Shown here one piece after another: positions 25,687-33,377 of a stretch of 64,000 nt of DNA (position 1 is the first letter of the stretch; every line of letters starts with the position of its first letter). A program made the translations under genes and the position numbers. The notes below the pieces were generated by a model, which worked only from the letters and a program-made list of their open reading frames with translations, searched no databases and was not told the DNA's origin. Source of the DNA: Pyrobaculum neutrophilum V24Sta (GTDB taxonomy: Archaea > Thermoproteota > Thermoprotei > Thermoproteales > Thermoproteaceae); the NCBI RefSeq assembly GCF_000019805.1, contig NC_010525.1:1194618-1258617 (forward strand), written 5' to 3'.

Positions 25687-26451
25687 CTAAGCCCTCCTCG
25701 CGGCTATGATCCAGCCTGTGTGAACTACGTCGAAGGTTTCGGGGCGTAGCTCGCCTGGGATGGGCTTCCAACGGCGTATAGACACCTCCTCTACCGATAT
25801 AAGGAGGAGGCCGTTTTTCCTCAGCGCCTCTATGGACTTCGACATGTGTTCTACGGTGGTTGAGAAGATGGCAAGCGTGCCTCCGGGCTTTAGGATCTCC
25901 AGCGCGTTTCCCACCGCGTTCCAGGGGTCGCCCATGTCTAGCACCACTGCGTCTACACTAAGCGGTCCGAAGCCGCTCTCCACCACGTCCCTTAGCTGCA
26001 GTTCTACATACTGGTCAAGGCCGGCGATTTTTATGTTTCTCACTGCTATTCTTAGGTGCTCAAGCCTCTTCTCAAAGCTGTAGATCACCCCCCAAGGTCT
26101 TACGTACCAGGCCAAAACGGCGGTTAAAAAGCCAGAGCCTGTGCCAGCCTCGGCGACTACCGAACCAGGCCCTATGGAGGCGGCTTTTAGGATGTATAGG
26201 GCGTCCTTTGGATATATGGCTTGGGCCCCTAGGCGGAATCTGTGCTCGATGACGTCGAATACTGTAGCCGGCAGCGCCTTGAATCTAACGCCCAGCGATG
26301 TGGTGATAAACGCGCCGTGGGGTAGCCCCACCGCCTCGTCGGTATCTATGTAGCCTCTCACAGTCTGGATCTTCCCACTCCCCACCCGGGCCACCGTCTT
26401 GTAGCCTCCACGCTCTTCGACGAAAAGAGCCCAATCGCCTTTCTTAAACAC
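25687..26451 (-). CDS. trmI: tRNA (adenine-N1)-methyltransferase TrmI
   Basis: 254 residues. Makes m1A at tRNA positions 57/58, a thermostabilising modification. The N-terminal barrel precedes the SAM fold with VAEAGTGSGFLTA (motif I near residue 97), YSFEKRLEHLRIA (motif II) and VVLDMGDPWNAV (the DxxDPW-like active motif). Start is the GTG at 26451; a TTTTAAATAG box lies about 23 nt upstream, inside the 3' end of the neighbouring gene. Confidence 0.9.
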   Translation of the reverse strand: MFKKGDWALFVEERGGYKTVARVGSGKIQTVRGYIDTDEAVGLPHGAFITTSLGVRFKALPATVFDVIEHRFRLGAQAIYPKDALYILKAASIGPGSVVAEAGTGSGFLTAVLAWYVRPWGVIYSFEKRLEHLRIAVRNIKIAGLDQYVELQLRDVVESGFGPLSVDAVVLDMGDPWNAVGNALEILKPGGTLAIFSTTVEHMSKSIEALRKNGLLLISVEEVSIRRWKPIPGELRPETFDVVHTGWIIAARRA

Positions 26452-26468
26452 GGGGAGCTACGCCGCCT

Positions 26469-26972
26469 CTATTTAAAACTTGCCACAGTCCACCGCCTAA
26501 AGTACCGCATGACCGTCTCAAGATCTCTATCCCCCCTAGACGCCGCAGCTCTAAAACTGGCCAGGAGGATGTTCCCCTCGTCGTATCCAGCCGCGATGCT
26601 TGCGACGGCAAGCGGCACCACCACCTCCCCCATGGCTTTATACAACGGCTCGCCGCCTTGGGTTCTAAGCGCTACGCAGAGCTGATACAGCTCAGGCATG
26701 AGGTCAAGCAACAACTCGCACTTCGGGGCCCCCCCGAGTCTCATCCCGATTGTGGAGTTCACAAGGACGTCTGGGGCGTCGCTCCCTATCTTAGCCGCGA
26801 GGAAGGAAAGCATCTCGGGCTGGATAACCCGTATGAGGCGGCGCCTCAACAAGCTGTGGGGAGGTAGTATAGAGGTGTTCACCAGGGCTAGGTAGGCGAA
26901 CTCCGCCGCGAGCCCCCTCAAGACGCGTCTCACCCTGCTTTCGAGGAGCGGGAGCACGCCTAAACGCTCCAC
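26469..26972 (-). CDS. Uncharacterised helical protein
   Basis: 167 residues, mostly alpha-helical by composition, no family recognised. Repeated hydrophobic helices (AEFAYLALVNTSILPP, LSFLAAKIG, EVVVPLAVASIAAGYD) and a basic C-terminal part (RDLETVMRYFRRW). It lies between the tRNA-Arg locus and trmI on the minus strand. A TATATATA at about 26984-26991 is only about 15 nt from this ATG, so the true start may be the GTG at 26957. Confidence 0.55.
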   Translation of the reverse strand: MERLGVLPLLESRVRRVLRGLAAEFAYLALVNTSILPPHSLLRRRLIRVIQPEMLSFLAAKIGSDAPDVLVNSTIGMRLGGAPKCELLLDLMPELYQLCVALRTQGGEPLYKAMGEVVVPLAVASIAAGYDEGNILLASFRAAASRGDRDLETVMRYFRRWTVASFK

Positions 26973-26995
26973 GCCTTATATATAGCCGATGTCTA

Positions 26996-27020
26996 GACGG
27001 CGGCGGGTGTAAACGCCGTC
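26996..27020. repeat. Perfect 7-bp hairpin upstream of the tRNA gene
   Basis: GACGGCG (26996-27002) and CGCCGTC (27014-27020) are perfect inverse complements with an 11-nt loop. It lies in the spacer between the leftward unknown gene and tRNA-Arg. Its role is unknown. Confidence 0.4.
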
Positions 27021-27091
27021 AACAGCCGAGGCAAGGCCCTTGTCTGTAGAACGGCCACGAAAGTTTAAAAACGTGTTCTTTATGATGTGCA

Positions 27092-27192
27092 GGGCCCGTA
27101 GCTCAGTCAGGATAGAGCGGCGGAGGACCCAGCCAGGTCCGCCGTGCCTCCTAAGCCGTAGGTCGTGGGTTCGAATCCCACCGGGCCCGCCA
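27092..27192 (+). tRNA. tRNA-Arg(CCT) with a non-canonical intron, CCA encoded
   Basis: Acceptor strands GGGCCCG (27092-27098) and CGGGCCC (27182-27188), D arm with GCTC/GAGC, T arm GTGGG-TTCGAAT-CCCAC, discriminator G and encoded CCA. The anticodon loop CTCCTAA (27148-27154) gives CCT. The 3' anticodon strand GCCGT pairs with GCGG plus the C at 27147, so about 23 nt (27124-27146) must be removed between positions 30 and 31 rather than the usual 37/38. GGAGG at the 5' junction can pair with CCTCC, as in bulge-helix-bulge splicing. A TTTAAAAA box lies about 25 nt upstream. Confidence 0.87.
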
Positions 27193-27197
27193 CCACC

Positions 27198-27827
27198 TCA
27201 TCGCCTTTCCACGTAACGTCCCGAGGCTCTGATCCGGGCGACCTCCTTCTCCACGACGGAGGCCCTCGGCCCCATCTCATCTCTGTATCCGTTCCAAAAC
27301 AGCTGCCTCAGCTCCTCCGCTCTATCTCCGTAGAGATCCAACGTCCTCAACAAGACGTTTACATCTCTGGCCATCAGAACCGCGGTCTTGCGGCTCCACC
27401 CAGCCCTCGCCTCGCCTAGGCCGAAGTCGATGAAATATAGCTCTCCGCCAGATTGGATTATATTCGTCGGCGCTAGGTCCCCGTGTATCAGCCCCGCCTT
27501 GTGCATCTTGCCCACGTAAGCCCCCGCTCGTAGTAAAACGTCGAAACGGCCTCTATTCAACAAATCGCGTAGGTTCTCCCCCTCGATGTATTCCATAACG
27601 ATAGAGGCCTTCTCGGGGTCGAAGAAGTAGACCGAGGGCACCCTAACCCCTGCCGTATATGCTATGTACATGTTACGGACCTCGTTTATGGTTCTCCTCC
27701 TCCTGATCAAGTAGTCCAGCGTCTGATCCCTATACGTCTTTGGCTTTCTCCACTTCAGCACGGCCCTTATCCCGAACCAGTCCACGAGGTAGATCTCGGC
27801 CTCTGCGCCTTTTGCGATGAGGAGCAT
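27198..27827 (-). CDS. bud32: Kae1-associated protein kinase Bud32 (KEOPS subunit)
   Basis: About 209 residues. Minimal kinase/ATPase of the KEOPS complex that forms t6A on tRNA. The glycine-loop equivalent GAEAEIYLVDW, Lys in AVLKWRKPKTYR, catalytic loop IHGDLAPTNII and metal-binding FIDFGLG are all present. The ATG at 27827 gives the normal N terminus (MLLIAKGAEAE) and lies 24 nt from the palindromic AATTTAAATT. Another KEOPS gene, pcc1, is at 32.2 kb. Confidence 0.92.
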   Translation of the reverse strand: MLLIAKGAEAEIYLVDWFGIRAVLKWRKPKTYRDQTLDYLIRRRRTINEVRNMYIAYTAGVRVPSVYFFDPEKASIVMEYIEGENLRDLLNRGRFDVLLRAGAYVGKMHKAGLIHGDLAPTNIIQSGGELYFIDFGLGEARAGWSRKTAVLMARDVNVLLRTLDLYGDRAEELRQLFWNGYRDEMGPRASVVEKEVARIRASGRYVERR

Positions 27828-27846
27828 CCGGGGGACCCGGCCAAGG

Positions 27847-27856
27847 AATTTAAATT
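27847..27856. promoter_or_regulatory. Palindromic TATA box shared by bud32 and the radical SAM gene
   Basis: AATTTAAATT is self-complementary and centred about 24 nt from the bud32 ATG (27827) and about 22 nt from the radical SAM GTG (27874), so one box can serve both leaderless transcripts. Confidence 0.55.
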
Positions 27857-27873
27857 CATGCGTGGTATATCTC

Positions 27874-28995
27874 GTGAGCTGGCTACTGTATAGACCGGAT
27901 GCGGTCACCGTGTGGGAAAGCGCTACAGTTAGGGAGAGGTTGGCGTGGTACTCCGCTGTCATGCGCAACCGGGCTCCCGCCAAGTACCACATAGCGGCTA
28001 GGCTGGAGGCGCCTCGGGATTACAGGGAGATGGATGGGGGAGAGCTCTGGAGACTACACGAGGAGTTGGGGAGGAATTTCGACGAGGAGTGGCGCCGCCA
28101 GAGGGAGAGACCAGACCCAACTCTGGCAAAAAGGGAGCTCCCGCCGGCATCGTTTCTTGACGTGAAGATAGAGCTCGCCAGGAGGCAACTGAGGCGCTGT
28201 ATGCTCTGCGAGAGGAGGTGCGGCGTCGATAGAACCACGAGGAGGGGGGCGTGTCTCCTCGACCACAGGCCGCGCGTCGCCAGCTTCTTCCACCACCTAG
28301 GCGAGGAGGCCCCGCTTGTGCCGTCTGGCACGATCTTCTTCGCCGGGTGCAACTTCCGCTGTGTCTACTGTCAGAACTGGGATATCTCACAACATCCAGA
28401 GGCGGGCGTCGAGGTCACCTCGGAGTCGCTCGCGGCGATCCAGATAGGGCTGAGGGAGGAGGGCGCTAGAAACATAAACTGGGTAGGCGGCGAGCCTACC
28501 CCCAATATTCCGTACATCCTAGAGTCGATGAAGGTTCTGGCGTCGCGGGGAGTCAACGTGCCTCAGCTATGGAACTCAAACATGTATCTAACGCCCGAGG
28601 GTCTATCCCTGATACTCCACGTTATGGACATATGGCTTCCCGACTTCAAATATGGAAACGACGGTTGCGCCCTGCGCTACTCGGTAGCCCCTAGGTATTG
28701 GGAGGTGACTACCAGGAACTTCGAGGTTTTATGTAGGAGACGTGAGGATATTATAGTCAGACACTTGGTTCTGCCGGGCCACCTCGACTGTTGCACAAAG
28801 CCGGTCTTAAGGTGGCTCGCCGAGAACTGCCCCCACGCCCTCGTCAACATAATGGATCAGTACAGACCTGACTATCTAGTTCCCAAGTTGGAGAGATATA
28901 GAGAGCTCAGGAGGAGGGTGTCCGAGGCCGAAATAGAGGAGGCGTACCGCTACGCAGACTCCCTAGGCCTTGCCTGGAGAGAGGTCAGCAGGTGA
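27874..28995 (+). CDS. Radical SAM protein, PflX/AmmeMemoRadiSam-related
   Basis: About 373 residues. Radical SAM cluster ligands CNFRCVYC (C-x3-C-x2-C) near residue 166, followed by GGEPT (SAM contact). A second cysteine set before the core (CMLCERRC and GAC, residues about 106-126) may hold another cluster or zinc. The layout resembles PflX-type activase-like proteins of archaea; the substrate is unknown. GTG 27874 is chosen for the TATA spacing; an ATG at 27961 is a shorter alternative. The 3' end overlaps the convergent gene by 33 bp. Confidence 0.8.
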   Translation: MSWLLYRPDAVTVWESATVRERLAWYSAVMRNRAPAKYHIAARLEAPRDYREMDGGELWRLHEELGRNFDEEWRRQRERPDPTLAKRELPPASFLDVKIELARRQLRRCMLCERRCGVDRTTRRGACLLDHRPRVASFFHHLGEEAPLVPSGTIFFAGCNFRCVYCQNWDISQHPEAGVEVTSESLAAIQIGLREEGARNINWVGGEPTPNIPYILESMKVLASRGVNVPQLWNSNMYLTPEGLSLILHVMDIWLPDFKYGNDGCALRYSVAPRYWEVTTRNFEVLCRRREDIIVRHLVLPGHLDCCTKPVLRWLAENCPHALVNIMDQYRPDYLVPKLERYRELRRRVSEAEIEEAYRYADSLGLAWREVSR

Positions 28996-29889
28996 CCTCG
29001 AAAATATGTAGAGCCTGCTGGAGGTAGCCGCGTCGTGTTTAACCTCGACCTTGCCGGTGAGCATAAGCACGGCTGGTATGTAGGGACTCTCCTCTATTTT
29101 CCTCCTAGTCTGCGGCTCCCTCAGCGCCACACGCCATTCGTCGTGTATTTTCGCAGGCGGCGCCATCCTCAGAGCCCTCTCCAACAGCTTTGCCGTCGTC
29201 TTGATGCATCTCCCCTGGGGGCAGTCTTGCCCGGCCGCCGCCACCCTAACTGCGTAGTAAACCATCGGTATCGTCAAGCCCAACCCCACCACGGGGTCTC
29301 TGAAAATTACGGCGGAGCGGTTCCTCAGATGCGAGATCAGACGCCACATGAGGTGGGAGACGGCGTCTGGATCGTCTACATCAAACGCCCCGCTTCTTAT
29401 CACCCAATCCGCTATGTCCTCCTCGTCGTCTTTGTCCACACGTAGAGACCTCAGCCTGGTTATTACGTCGAAGTAGCGGCCGTCTCTACCTCCTCCTATG
29501 ACCTTCGAGTTCAACATCTCTATAGGCTTGCCGCCCGTAAACAGCTTCTCTAAGCCCTCTACCTTACTGCAGCTGTATATAGAGACGGCGGTTGAGTTGC
29601 CCAACGCCACCGATCTCACCAGCGGCGGGCCGGCCGCGAGACACTCCCTATCTCCCTCTAGCTTATACAGCGCTGTGTGTAGCCTTGGCGCATATCTCAC
29701 CTCGGCGCCGTAGTTATCCATAGCCTCCAACACGGCAACCTTGTTAAACACGGGACCCGACGTCACTACTGAAAGCTTCACTCTCTGTGCCAGCGCTAGC
29801 ACGCCGAGACCTCCCAAGGGGCTTGAGACCGCGAGCACCTTCTTGGGCTTCGCGAACTCTAGACACTCCGACAGAGTTGTGCAGATCAC
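28963..29889 (-). CDS. Uncharacterised 308-residue protein
   Basis: No family recognised. The N-terminal half is alpha/beta (KVLAVSSPLGGLGVLALAQ, KLSVVTSGPVFNKVAVLEAM). The C-terminal half is helical and charged, with an acidic patch (DKDDEEDIADWV) and two cysteines in DCPQGRCIKTT near residue 225 that could bind metal. Start is the GTG at 29889 with TTTATAAA about 24 nt upstream, so the gene has its own leaderless promoter. No neighbour gives a functional clue. Confidence 0.6.
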   Translation of the reverse strand: MICTTLSECLEFAKPKKVLAVSSPLGGLGVLALAQRVKLSVVTSGPVFNKVAVLEAMDNYGAEVRYAPRLHTALYKLEGDRECLAAGPPLVRSVALGNSTAVSIYSCSKVEGLEKLFTGGKPIEMLNSKVIGGGRDGRYFDVITRLRSLRVDKDDEEDIADWVIRSGAFDVDDPDAVSHLMWRLISHLRNRSAVIFRDPVVGLGLTIPMVYYAVRVAAAGQDCPQGRCIKTTAKLLERALRMAPPAKIHDEWRVALREPQTRRKIEESPYIPAVLMLTGKVEVKHDAATSSRLYIFSRSPADLSPGKA

Positions 29890-29934
29890 AGCTCTGTGTA
29901 ATAACGCTGTTTATAAATTACGCGCGCCGGCAGC

Positions 29935-30093
29935 CTAACCTTTCTTCGAGAGGTACTGCGCGTATATGGGACACCCGTTGCCTCCGCCGTTGCAGTACTT
30001 CTCAAGCTGGGCCCTCCTCAGCCGCCACTCCTCAGGAGGCATCAACACACACCTTACGCCGTCTGCCGTCGACCGGTACATGGGACAGCGCAT
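29935..30093 (-). CDS. Cysteine-rich miniprotein
   Basis: About 52 residues, too short for most gene finders. It reads MRCPMYRSTADGVRCVLM, then EKYCNGGGNGCPIYAQY near the end, with cysteines in two CP-x-Y settings (CPMY and CPIY) plus two more, suggesting a zinc or Fe-S site. An ATG two codons upstream (30099) is possible, but TTAAATAA at 30114-30121 is centred about 24 nt from 30093. It shares that box with the divergent zinc-ribbon protein. Function unknown. Confidence 0.6.
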   Translation of the reverse strand: MRCPMYRSTADGVRCVLMPPEEWRLRRAQLEKYCNGGGNGCPIYAQYLSKKG

Positions 30094-30111
30094 GTCCATA
30101 TACCAGGCTAA

Positions 30112-30121
30112 AGTTATTTAA
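30112..30121. promoter_or_regulatory. Shared TATA box of two divergent metal-binding protein genes
   Basis: An AT-rich stretch (TTATTTAA, 30114-30121) lies about 24 nt from both the leftward ATG at 30093 and the rightward GTG at 30141. Confidence 0.5.
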
Positions 30122-30140
30122 TGCTGATGTTTGGGCAACT

Positions 30141-30683
30141 GTGGAATGCGACGTCGTCCTAAGCTATCTAAAAGAGCGGGGAGTGGCCGGGAGCCGCCGG
30201 AGGCTTGACTTCGTCGCCGCGGTTGCCGGCTCTCTCCAGATAGGCTTCTGGTGCCCCCGGGAGGATTTCCCGAACTTCGACGATATAGAGGACGCCCGGA
30301 AAACCCTTGACCTCGACCACACAGATGTACTAGTGGTCGTGGCCTACAGGCCGTACGTAATCGTAGATTACCTGAACTCGCTCATGGAGAGGGCCAGCCG
30401 TTGGTACGGCGTCCAGCTTCACACCAAACTCCTCGGCGTGAGCTCCGTGGAGCTCGAAACCGGCCTAGAGGAGGCGCTAGGCCGCGCCTTTGTGGAAAAG
30501 CCGAATAAGCTCGGGACGGCGATTAAGACAGAGTATGTGTGTCCACACTGCGGCAGAGACGCCCTCGGCCTATATAGACAAGAGAGGTACTTCTCCAGGA
30601 AATACCGCGGTAGAGTCATAGAGGGGATATACGCTTGTGCCAGCTGCGGATTCAAGATCCGGCGCGTTGAACTCCTCGACTAG
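30141..30683 (+). CDS. Unknown protein with C-terminal zinc ribbon
   Basis: About 180 residues from the GTG at 30141, which lies 24 nt downstream of the shared TATA box; the open frame continues upstream but without supported starts. Residues 1-130 are an alpha/beta domain (TDVLVVVAYRPYVIVDYLN). The C terminus is a four-cysteine zinc ribbon (YVCPHCGRDALG and ACASCGFKIRR). The ribbon suggests nucleic-acid or protein binding, perhaps in transcription or translation; the family is not known to me. Its stop overlaps the convergent DHH gene by 4 bp. Confidence 0.65.
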   Translation: MECDVVLSYLKERGVAGSRRRLDFVAAVAGSLQIGFWCPREDFPNFDDIEDARKTLDLDHTDVLVVVAYRPYVIVDYLNSLMERASRWYGVQLHTKLLGVSSVELETGLEEALGRAFVEKPNKLGTAIKTEYVCPHCGRDALGLYRQERYFSRKYRGRVIEGIYACASCGFKIRRVELLD

Positions 30684-31567
30684 GCCATTCTCGCGTTTCT
30701 GTCTATCTTCTTCACCACGTCGCGTAAGATGGCGGGTAACTGCCCCTTCTTAGCCTGTATGTGCAACACCGCCACAGCCGCCTCCCTGTGTCCGCCCCCC
30801 GCGCCCAGCGATTTAGCCAACGTTGCCACGTCATACCTACGCGACCTCATTACTATGTGAACCCCGTCCTTTTTCCTAGATGCCACAAGAGACACGTCGC
30901 AGCCCACGGATATGAGAAGCGAGGCCAGATCCGCCTCGTAGGCGCCGACGTAGGACGTACACACTATGCCGGCGGAGGTCTCGTATATCTCCAAGCGCTG
31001 CATGCCCTTGAGCAACGCGAAAGTCCTCTGTCTAGCCGTGCTCTCCCCGCCTTCGCCTACGGCGTCTCCAAGCGTGCCGCCTGTTTTCTCAAGGAGGGAG
31101 GCCAAGAGGCGGAGGGTTCTGGCGTCGGCCCTCTTCAGCTTGCCCGTGTCGGCGTAGATGCCTAGAATGGCGAGCTTGGCCACGTCGGGAGGTATTTCTA
31201 CGCCGGCCTCCTCGGCGAGCTCCAGAGCGATCTCTGTACAACTCGGCCTATCTAGCGAGATGCCAGGTATGTCGTCTCCCACGGCGTGGTGGTCCACCTT
31301 GATGAAGCTCTTGCTCATGGGGGGAACCTGATTTAGCGACGCCACGTCGGCTAACACGTACATATCCACATCTTGAGGCAACGCCTCAGTGCAACCCCCG
31401 AGGGGAGACCCCTCTGGACACGACACTGCGACTACGGCGACGCCTAGCTTCGCAAGGACGAGCTCCAACACCTTCGCACAAGCTAAAGCGTCGGCGTCTG
31501 CCCTCCTGTGTGTAACGATGGCTACCCTGGCGGAGCTTCCCAGTAGCCCTCTTAGTTTTTCCAACAT
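30680..31567 (-). CDS. DHH/DHHA1-family phosphoesterase
   Basis: 295 residues. RecJ-like fold of nanoRNases and oligonucleotide or cyclic dinucleotide phosphodiesterases. Metal ligands: THRRADADAL near residue 20, VDHHAVGD near 92 and GIYADTGK near 140; the DHHA1 end shows GAGGGHREAAVAVL. It is last in the minus-strand exosome/translation cluster and overlaps DUF3194 by 16 bp, so a role in degrading short RNA left by the exosome is plausible. The exact substrate is not determined. Confidence 0.85.
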   Translation of the reverse strand: MLEKLRGLLGSSARVAIVTHRRADADALACAKVLELVLAKLGVAVVAVSCPEGSPLGGCTEALPQDVDMYVLADVASLNQVPPMSKSFIKVDHHAVGDDIPGISLDRPSCTEIALELAEEAGVEIPPDVAKLAILGIYADTGKLKRADARTLRLLASLLEKTGGTLGDAVGEGGESTARQRTFALLKGMQRLEIYETSAGIVCTSYVGAYEADLASLLISVGCDVSLVASRKKDGVHIVMRSRRYDVATLAKSLGAGGGHREAAVAVLHIQAKKGQLPAILRDVVKKIDRNARMA

Positions 31568-31824
31568 CTCCCAGCCTCCTTGCTATCCAGCGGCCACCCC
31601 CTCTCCTTTATTAGATCAGCGATGCAGATGCCCAACTCGGCGGCTTCGTCGGCGATCCGTTGGAGGTATGCATCGTCTACCAACACGCTGGCTTCTATGT
31701 CCACCTCCACCTCTACGCCTTCTTCGGCAAAGGAGACGAAAACCGTTACGTTTTTTACCGCGTCTCCCAACTTCCTCTCTATATACCTAACGACCTGGGC
31801 CGATATGTACTCGGCCTCATCCAT
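31552..31824 (-). CDS. DUF3194 family protein
   Basis: About 90 residues from the ATG at 31824 (MDEAEYISAQVVRYIERKL); a Met one codon earlier is also possible. Alpha/beta with acidic strands (VEVEVDIEASVLV) and a C-terminal helix. DUF3194 proteins sit beside prefoldin beta and the DHH gene in many archaea, as here; their function is unknown to me. Overlaps the DHH gene and lies 4 bp from prefoldin. Confidence 0.7.
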   Translation of the reverse strand: MDEAEYISAQVVRYIERKLGDAVKNVTVFVSFAEEGVEVEVDIEASVLVDDAYLQRIADEAAELGICIADLIKERGWPLDSKEAGRCWKN

Positions 31825-31828
31825 CAAC

Positions 31829-32209
31829 CTAGGACCCTCCCTTGGCGGCCTCCTGGGCTCCTCCCCTCAGCTTGCCCAGCTCCTTGTTTATCTCGTCTCT
31901 AAGTTTGTCGATCTGCTCCCTTAACATGGACTCTTGCCTAGTCAAGGTCTTCGCGTGGAGCTCCAAAAGCTCCTTCCTCTCCTTAAGCTCTTGAAGCGCG
32001 GCGTCTTTCGTCTGAGGTATGAGGAAGTTGCCCACGCTCTTGTAGATCTTGGCGTCTTGCGGGAGCTTTTCGATCTCCGCGAGGGCCTTCTCCACCTCCT
32101 TAAGCTCGGCCTCGTACTGTTGTTTCCTAAGGAGGACGCTCTGTAGCTGTGCCTGCGCCTGGTTGAACCTGTTTACCAAGTCTTGCAAAGAGGGCGGTAT
32201 CTGAGCCAT
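31829..32209 (-). CDS. pfdB: Prefoldin subunit beta
   Basis: 126 residues. Chaperone subunit that hands unfolded proteins to the thermosome. Two long coiled-coil helices (QAQAQLQSVLLRKQQYEAEL and LKERKELLELHAKTLTRQE) flank a short beta hairpin with DAKIYKSVGNFLIPQT, the family hallmark. In the exosome/translation cluster between DUF3194 and pcc1. Confidence 0.93.
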   Translation of the reverse strand: MAQIPPSLQDLVNRFNQAQAQLQSVLLRKQQYEAELKEVEKALAEIEKLPQDAKIYKSVGNFLIPQTKDAALQELKERKELLELHAKTLTRQESMLREQIDKLRDEINKELGKLRGGAQEAAKGGS

Positions 32210-32239
32210 CGGCTTCTTACTGAACCTTCTATATAAACG

Positions 32240-32452
32240 TTATTTAAGGGCGGCTACCTCCTCAGCGATGTACAAAGCCCGCATGGCGGTGTGTAGAAGC
32301 GACCTAAGGCTGGAGGCGTCGGCCGCCTCCGCCACTATTTTACCCCCGGCCACATACAGGCGCCCTCTGGCGAAACGCACCTCTCCCTCGAGGATTTTGA
32401 ACACCCTAATCGCCAGCTCGTCCCCACCTACGTCGATCTCAAGCCTATACAT
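32240..32452 (-). CDS. pcc1: KEOPS subunit Pcc1
   Basis: 70 residues. Small dimerising subunit of the t6A-forming KEOPS complex. The strand-turn LEIDVGGDELAIRVFKILEG and C-terminal helix SSLRSLLHTAMRALYIAEEV fit Pcc1. It overlaps the Brix gene by 8 bp and precedes prefoldin beta, a conserved archaeal order. Confidence 0.8.
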   Translation of the reverse strand: MYRLEIDVGGDELAIRVFKILEGEVRFARGRLYVAGGKIVAEAADASSLRSLLHTAMRALYIAEEVAALK

Positions 32453-32984
32453 GTCTATAAACGATCTTTTCGATCTTAAGCATAGACGCCCTAGGGCCGA
32501 GGTCGGGGCCTAGAAGCTCCACCACGTAGCCGTCCCCGCTCCTGATGAGGATCACGGTGTCGAAGCGCCCCCTCGCCGCCTCGAGGTCATACATTATGGG
32601 GTAGTGGAAGACCTCAGCCAACACGTCGCCGACCTCTCCACCAGCTAAGTCAACTATGACGGCCGTTTTGGCGCGCGGCCTTCTAGCCACGTAGACTGGG
32701 AGCTCTCGCCTGGTCCTTATGCCCGAGATCTTGAGCATATACGGCCTCCACGCCCTCTGTGCCACGTCGTAGAAAAGAAGGGCGGAGGGCATGCCCCTCC
32801 TATCCCATATGAACAAGATGTATCGAGCTTCCGCAATCGCCGCCTCCTCAAGAAGAGCCATAAAGGGCTTCTTACCTCTAACCACCTTGTCGGTCCCCGG
32901 CAGGGAGTTTACAAGGTCGTTAACCAACTCAAGGGTCTTCTTGGAGGGGAGCCTGGAGGTTGTTATCAAAACGCGAACCCCCAC
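32445..32984 (-). CDS. Brix-domain ribosome biogenesis protein (Imp4-like)
   Basis: 179 residues, single Brix domain as in archaeal Imp4-like proteins that act in rRNA processing. N terminus VRVLITTSRLPSKKTLELVN, a basic central part (KISGIRTRRELPVYVARR) and a C-terminal DTVILIRSGDGYVVELLGP follow the family. Lies between L37Ae and pcc1, overlapping pcc1. Confidence 0.85.
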   Translation of the reverse strand: MGVRVLITTSRLPSKKTLELVNDLVNSLPGTDKVVRGKKPFMALLEEAAIAEARYILFIWDRRGMPSALLFYDVAQRAWRPYMLKISGIRTRRELPVYVARRPRAKTAVIVDLAGGEVGDVLAEVFHYPIMYDLEAARGRFDTVILIRSGDGYVVELLGPDLGPRASMLKIEKIVYRHV

Positions 32985-33008
32985 GGCGCGGGGAGGAACC
33001 CGCTGGCT

Positions 33009-33314
33009 CTACCTCGCTGTCTCTCTCCAACGCGCCTTCTGCGCCTCCACCTCTTTCAGCTCCTCGGGAGCGAGGGCTTTGCCCATAATCGTTTGAGGTG
33101 TCCACGCGCCTCCCGCAAAGGTAAAGCCGCACTTGGGGCATTTCCAAATTCCAAAGGCGATTCTCTGCAGCCTTACCAAAGATCTACAGCTTGGACACCT
33201 GTGTTTACCCCTCTGCTTCACCTCTATGGCGGTTATCTTACGCCTAATCCCCATTCCGTATCTAGCGCCGTATCTACCCGCTGGCCCAACGATCTTAGTA
33301 TGGCTAAACGGCAT
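33009..33314 (-). CDS. rpl37ae: 50S ribosomal protein L37Ae
   Basis: 101 residues, large-subunit zinc protein. RYGARYGMGIRRKI near the N terminus and the C4 zinc site (RCPSCRSLVRL and WKCPKCGFTFAGGAW) are typical. Directly downstream of rrp42 in the exosome cluster, followed by Brix. Confidence 0.94.
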   Translation of the reverse strand: MPFSHTKIVGPAGRYGARYGMGIRRKITAIEVKQRGKHRCPSCRSLVRLQRIAFGIWKCPKCGFTFAGGAWTPQTIMGKALAPEELKEVEAQKARWRETAR

Positions 33315-33377
33315 AGAGCCGCTCGATAAGCTACTTTATAAACTTTTCCAAGTGATACAGACCTACGGCCAGAGGGC

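Noticed and set aside
29787..30140. N-terminal extension of the zinc-ribbon protein
   Set aside because: It overlaps the miniprotein and the promoter of the 308-residue gene; composition is shadow-like and the GTG at 30141 fits the shared TATA box.
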